NCBI RefSeq assembly: GCF_002831585.1 | Contig: NZ_CP025113.1 | Span: forward strand, 2,991,001 to 3,055,000 | DNA: 64,000 bases | Source: Bradyrhizobium sp. SK17 | GTDB lineage: Bacteria; Pseudomonadota; Alphaproteobacteria; Rhizobiales; Xanthobacteraceae | Direction of reading: 5' to 3' | Shown: positions 63,124 through 64,000 of the stretch, in pieces | How positions within the stretch are numbered: position 1 is the stretch's first letter | Layout: each line of letters begins with the position of its first letter | The notes under the pieces: model-generated | The model's database searches: none | Told to the model about the DNA's origin: nothing | The model's input: only the letters and a program-made list of their open reading frames with translations | Translations under genes and position numbers: made by a program

Positions 63124-63351
63124 TCAGCTTGGCTTCGCCGTCTCGTCGTCCCCCGATTCCTCTCCCGAGTCGGCCTTCGGCGGCCAGGCACCGCGCCGGA
63201 CCAGCGCCTCGTGCAGCAGCTTCTCGATCTGGCCCTGGCGCGAGCGGAATTCCGCGGCGGCCAGGCGATCGAGTATATCCAGCAGCGGGCTGCCGAGCCG
63301 CAGCAGGATCGGCTCCTTGTCCGGCCCCTTCGGGCGCCCGCGCTTAGGCAT
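63124..63351 (-). CDS. Small ribbon-helix-helix-like protein
   Basis: A 75-residue protein. A basic start (MPKRGRPKGPDKEPILLRLG) with one beta-like strand and two helices (LLDILDRLAAAE, QGQIEKLLHEALV) resembles small RHH DNA-binding or adaptor proteins. The C-terminus is acidic. Its start overlaps the SPFH gene's end by 8 bases, so they form an operon and may act together. Confidence 0.65.
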   Translation of the reverse strand: MPKRGRPKGPDKEPILLRLGSPLLDILDRLAAAEFRSRQGQIEKLLHEALVRRGAWPPKADSGEESGDDETAKPS

Positions 63352-64000
63352 ACAGCGTTCCGGTGTTGACGACCGGGGTGGCGTCCTTGTCGGAGACCAG
63401 CACGACCAGCAGGTTCGACACCATCGCCGCCTTGCGTTCGGGATCGAGGTCGATGTCGGTCTGCTCCTTCAGCTTCTCGAGCGCTTCCCTGACGATGTCG
63501 ACCGCGCCGGCAACGACGAGCTTGCGCGCGGCGATGACCGCGCTCGCCTGCTGGCGGCGCAGCATCACCGGGGCAATCTCCGGTGCGTAGGCGAGGTGGT
63601 TGATCCAGGCCTCGTCGATGGTCACGCCGGCCACCGCAAGCCGCTCCTTGAGCTCGACGACGAGTTCGTTGGTGACCTGATCGCCGCTCTCGCGCAGCGA
63701 CAGCGTGCGCGCGGCGACCTGGTCGTGGCTCACGACTTCCTCGGGACCGGCATGCGTAACCGCCTCGTCGAAATCATAGGGATGGCGGCCGGCGATATGG
63801 CGCAGCGCCGATTCGGTCTGCGCGCCGACGAAGTCGGCATAGTCGTCGATCTGGAAGATCGCCTTGGCGCTGTTCTCGACCCGCCAGACCACCACGGCGC
63901 CGATCTCGATCGGATTGCCGATCAGGTCGTTGACCTTCAGCTTGCCGCACTCATGGTAGCGCACTCGCTGCGACACCCTCGCGATCTTGAAGAACGGCAC
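63344..64000 (-). CDS. SPFH/band 7 protein (C-terminal part, cut by window edge)
   Basis: At least 218 residues of an SPFH-domain protein, open at the right edge. KLKVNDLIGNPIEIGAVVVWRVENSAKAIFQIDDY and VTIDEAWINHLAYAPEIAPVMLRRQQASAVIAARK are typical of the SPFH core and following coiled coil. Such proteins oligomerise at membranes and organise microdomains or proteases. The N-terminal part, including any membrane anchor, is outside the window. Confidence 0.87.
   Translation of the reverse strand: MPFFKIARVSQRVRYHECGKLKVNDLIGNPIEIGAVVVWRVENSAKAIFQIDDYADFVGAQTESALRHIAGRHPYDFDEAVTHAGPEEVVSHDQVAARTLSLRESGDQVTNELVVELKERLAVAGVTIDEAWINHLAYAPEIAPVMLRRQQASAVIAARKLVVAGAVDIVREALEKLKEQTDIDLDPERKAAMVSNLLVVLVSDKDATPVVNTGTLYA

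Noticed and set aside
1-64000. Prophage or complete insertion sequence
   Set aside because: No integrase, structural phage genes, intact transposase or terminal inverted repeats were seen; only one short transposase-like remnant.

Overview
The window is GC-rich chromosomal DNA from an alphaproteobacterium. It most resembles Bradyrhizobium or a close relative in the Hyphomicrobiales. The reasons are the glpD-STPQUV glycerol transport operon, the fadE-fadI-fadJ-thioesterase layout, a NodU/CmcH-type carbamoyltransferase, and several families of dispersed palindromic repeats between genes. This placement is an inference from gene content; I could not run a search. I saw no rRNA, tRNA, CRISPR array or intact insertion sequence.

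Layout. 0-8.4 kb is mostly cell envelope: the start of a response regulator running off the left edge, two GT39-type membrane glycosyltransferases, a secreted ComEA-like protein, a CruF-like carotenoid protein, a FecR-domain/beta-barrel gene pair and an OmpA-like protein. 8.5-19.5 kb holds an AlkZ/YcaQ-type DNA repair protein, an ACS-family MFS transporter, an RND efflux operon (lipoprotein adaptor, pump, TetR regulator) behind a perfect inverted repeat, a flavin reductase and an SMP-30 family protein. 19.7-25.8 kb is a compact fatty-acid beta-oxidation operon.

27.1-43.3 kb is the metabolic core. A GlpR-type DeoR regulator (27.1 kb) is separated from glpD and the glpSTPQUV glycerol ABC importer (35.5-43.3 kb) by a roughly 7.3-kb cassette. 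The cassette encodes a GntR regulator, an HAD hydrolase, a polar amino acid ABC importer, a PLP-dependent dehydratase, an aminotransferase and a RidA-like protein. A short transposase-like remnant lies at its right edge, so the cassette may have inserted into an ancestral glpR-glpD region. The two glycerol ATPases have complementary defects: GlpT lacks the LSGGQ signature, while GlpS has an altered Walker A and lacks the switch histidine. This predicts one competent and one degenerate ATP site.

43.5-64 kb is a mix of single genes. It includes an MHYT-GGDEF-EAL protein, a more AT-rich patch with a LysR and an XRE-like regulator, a TetX-like flavin monooxygenase divergent from a MarR gene with two matching operators, an old yellow enzyme, an SDR, a lytic transglycosylase, HtpX, a carbamoyltransferase and an SPFH protein cut by the right edge. 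The most notable gene is a hybrid histidine kinase (56658-58346). Its N-terminal membrane domain carries all seven ethylene-binding residues of plant ETR1 at exactly the same spacing, so this presumably plant-associated bacterium may sense ethylene.
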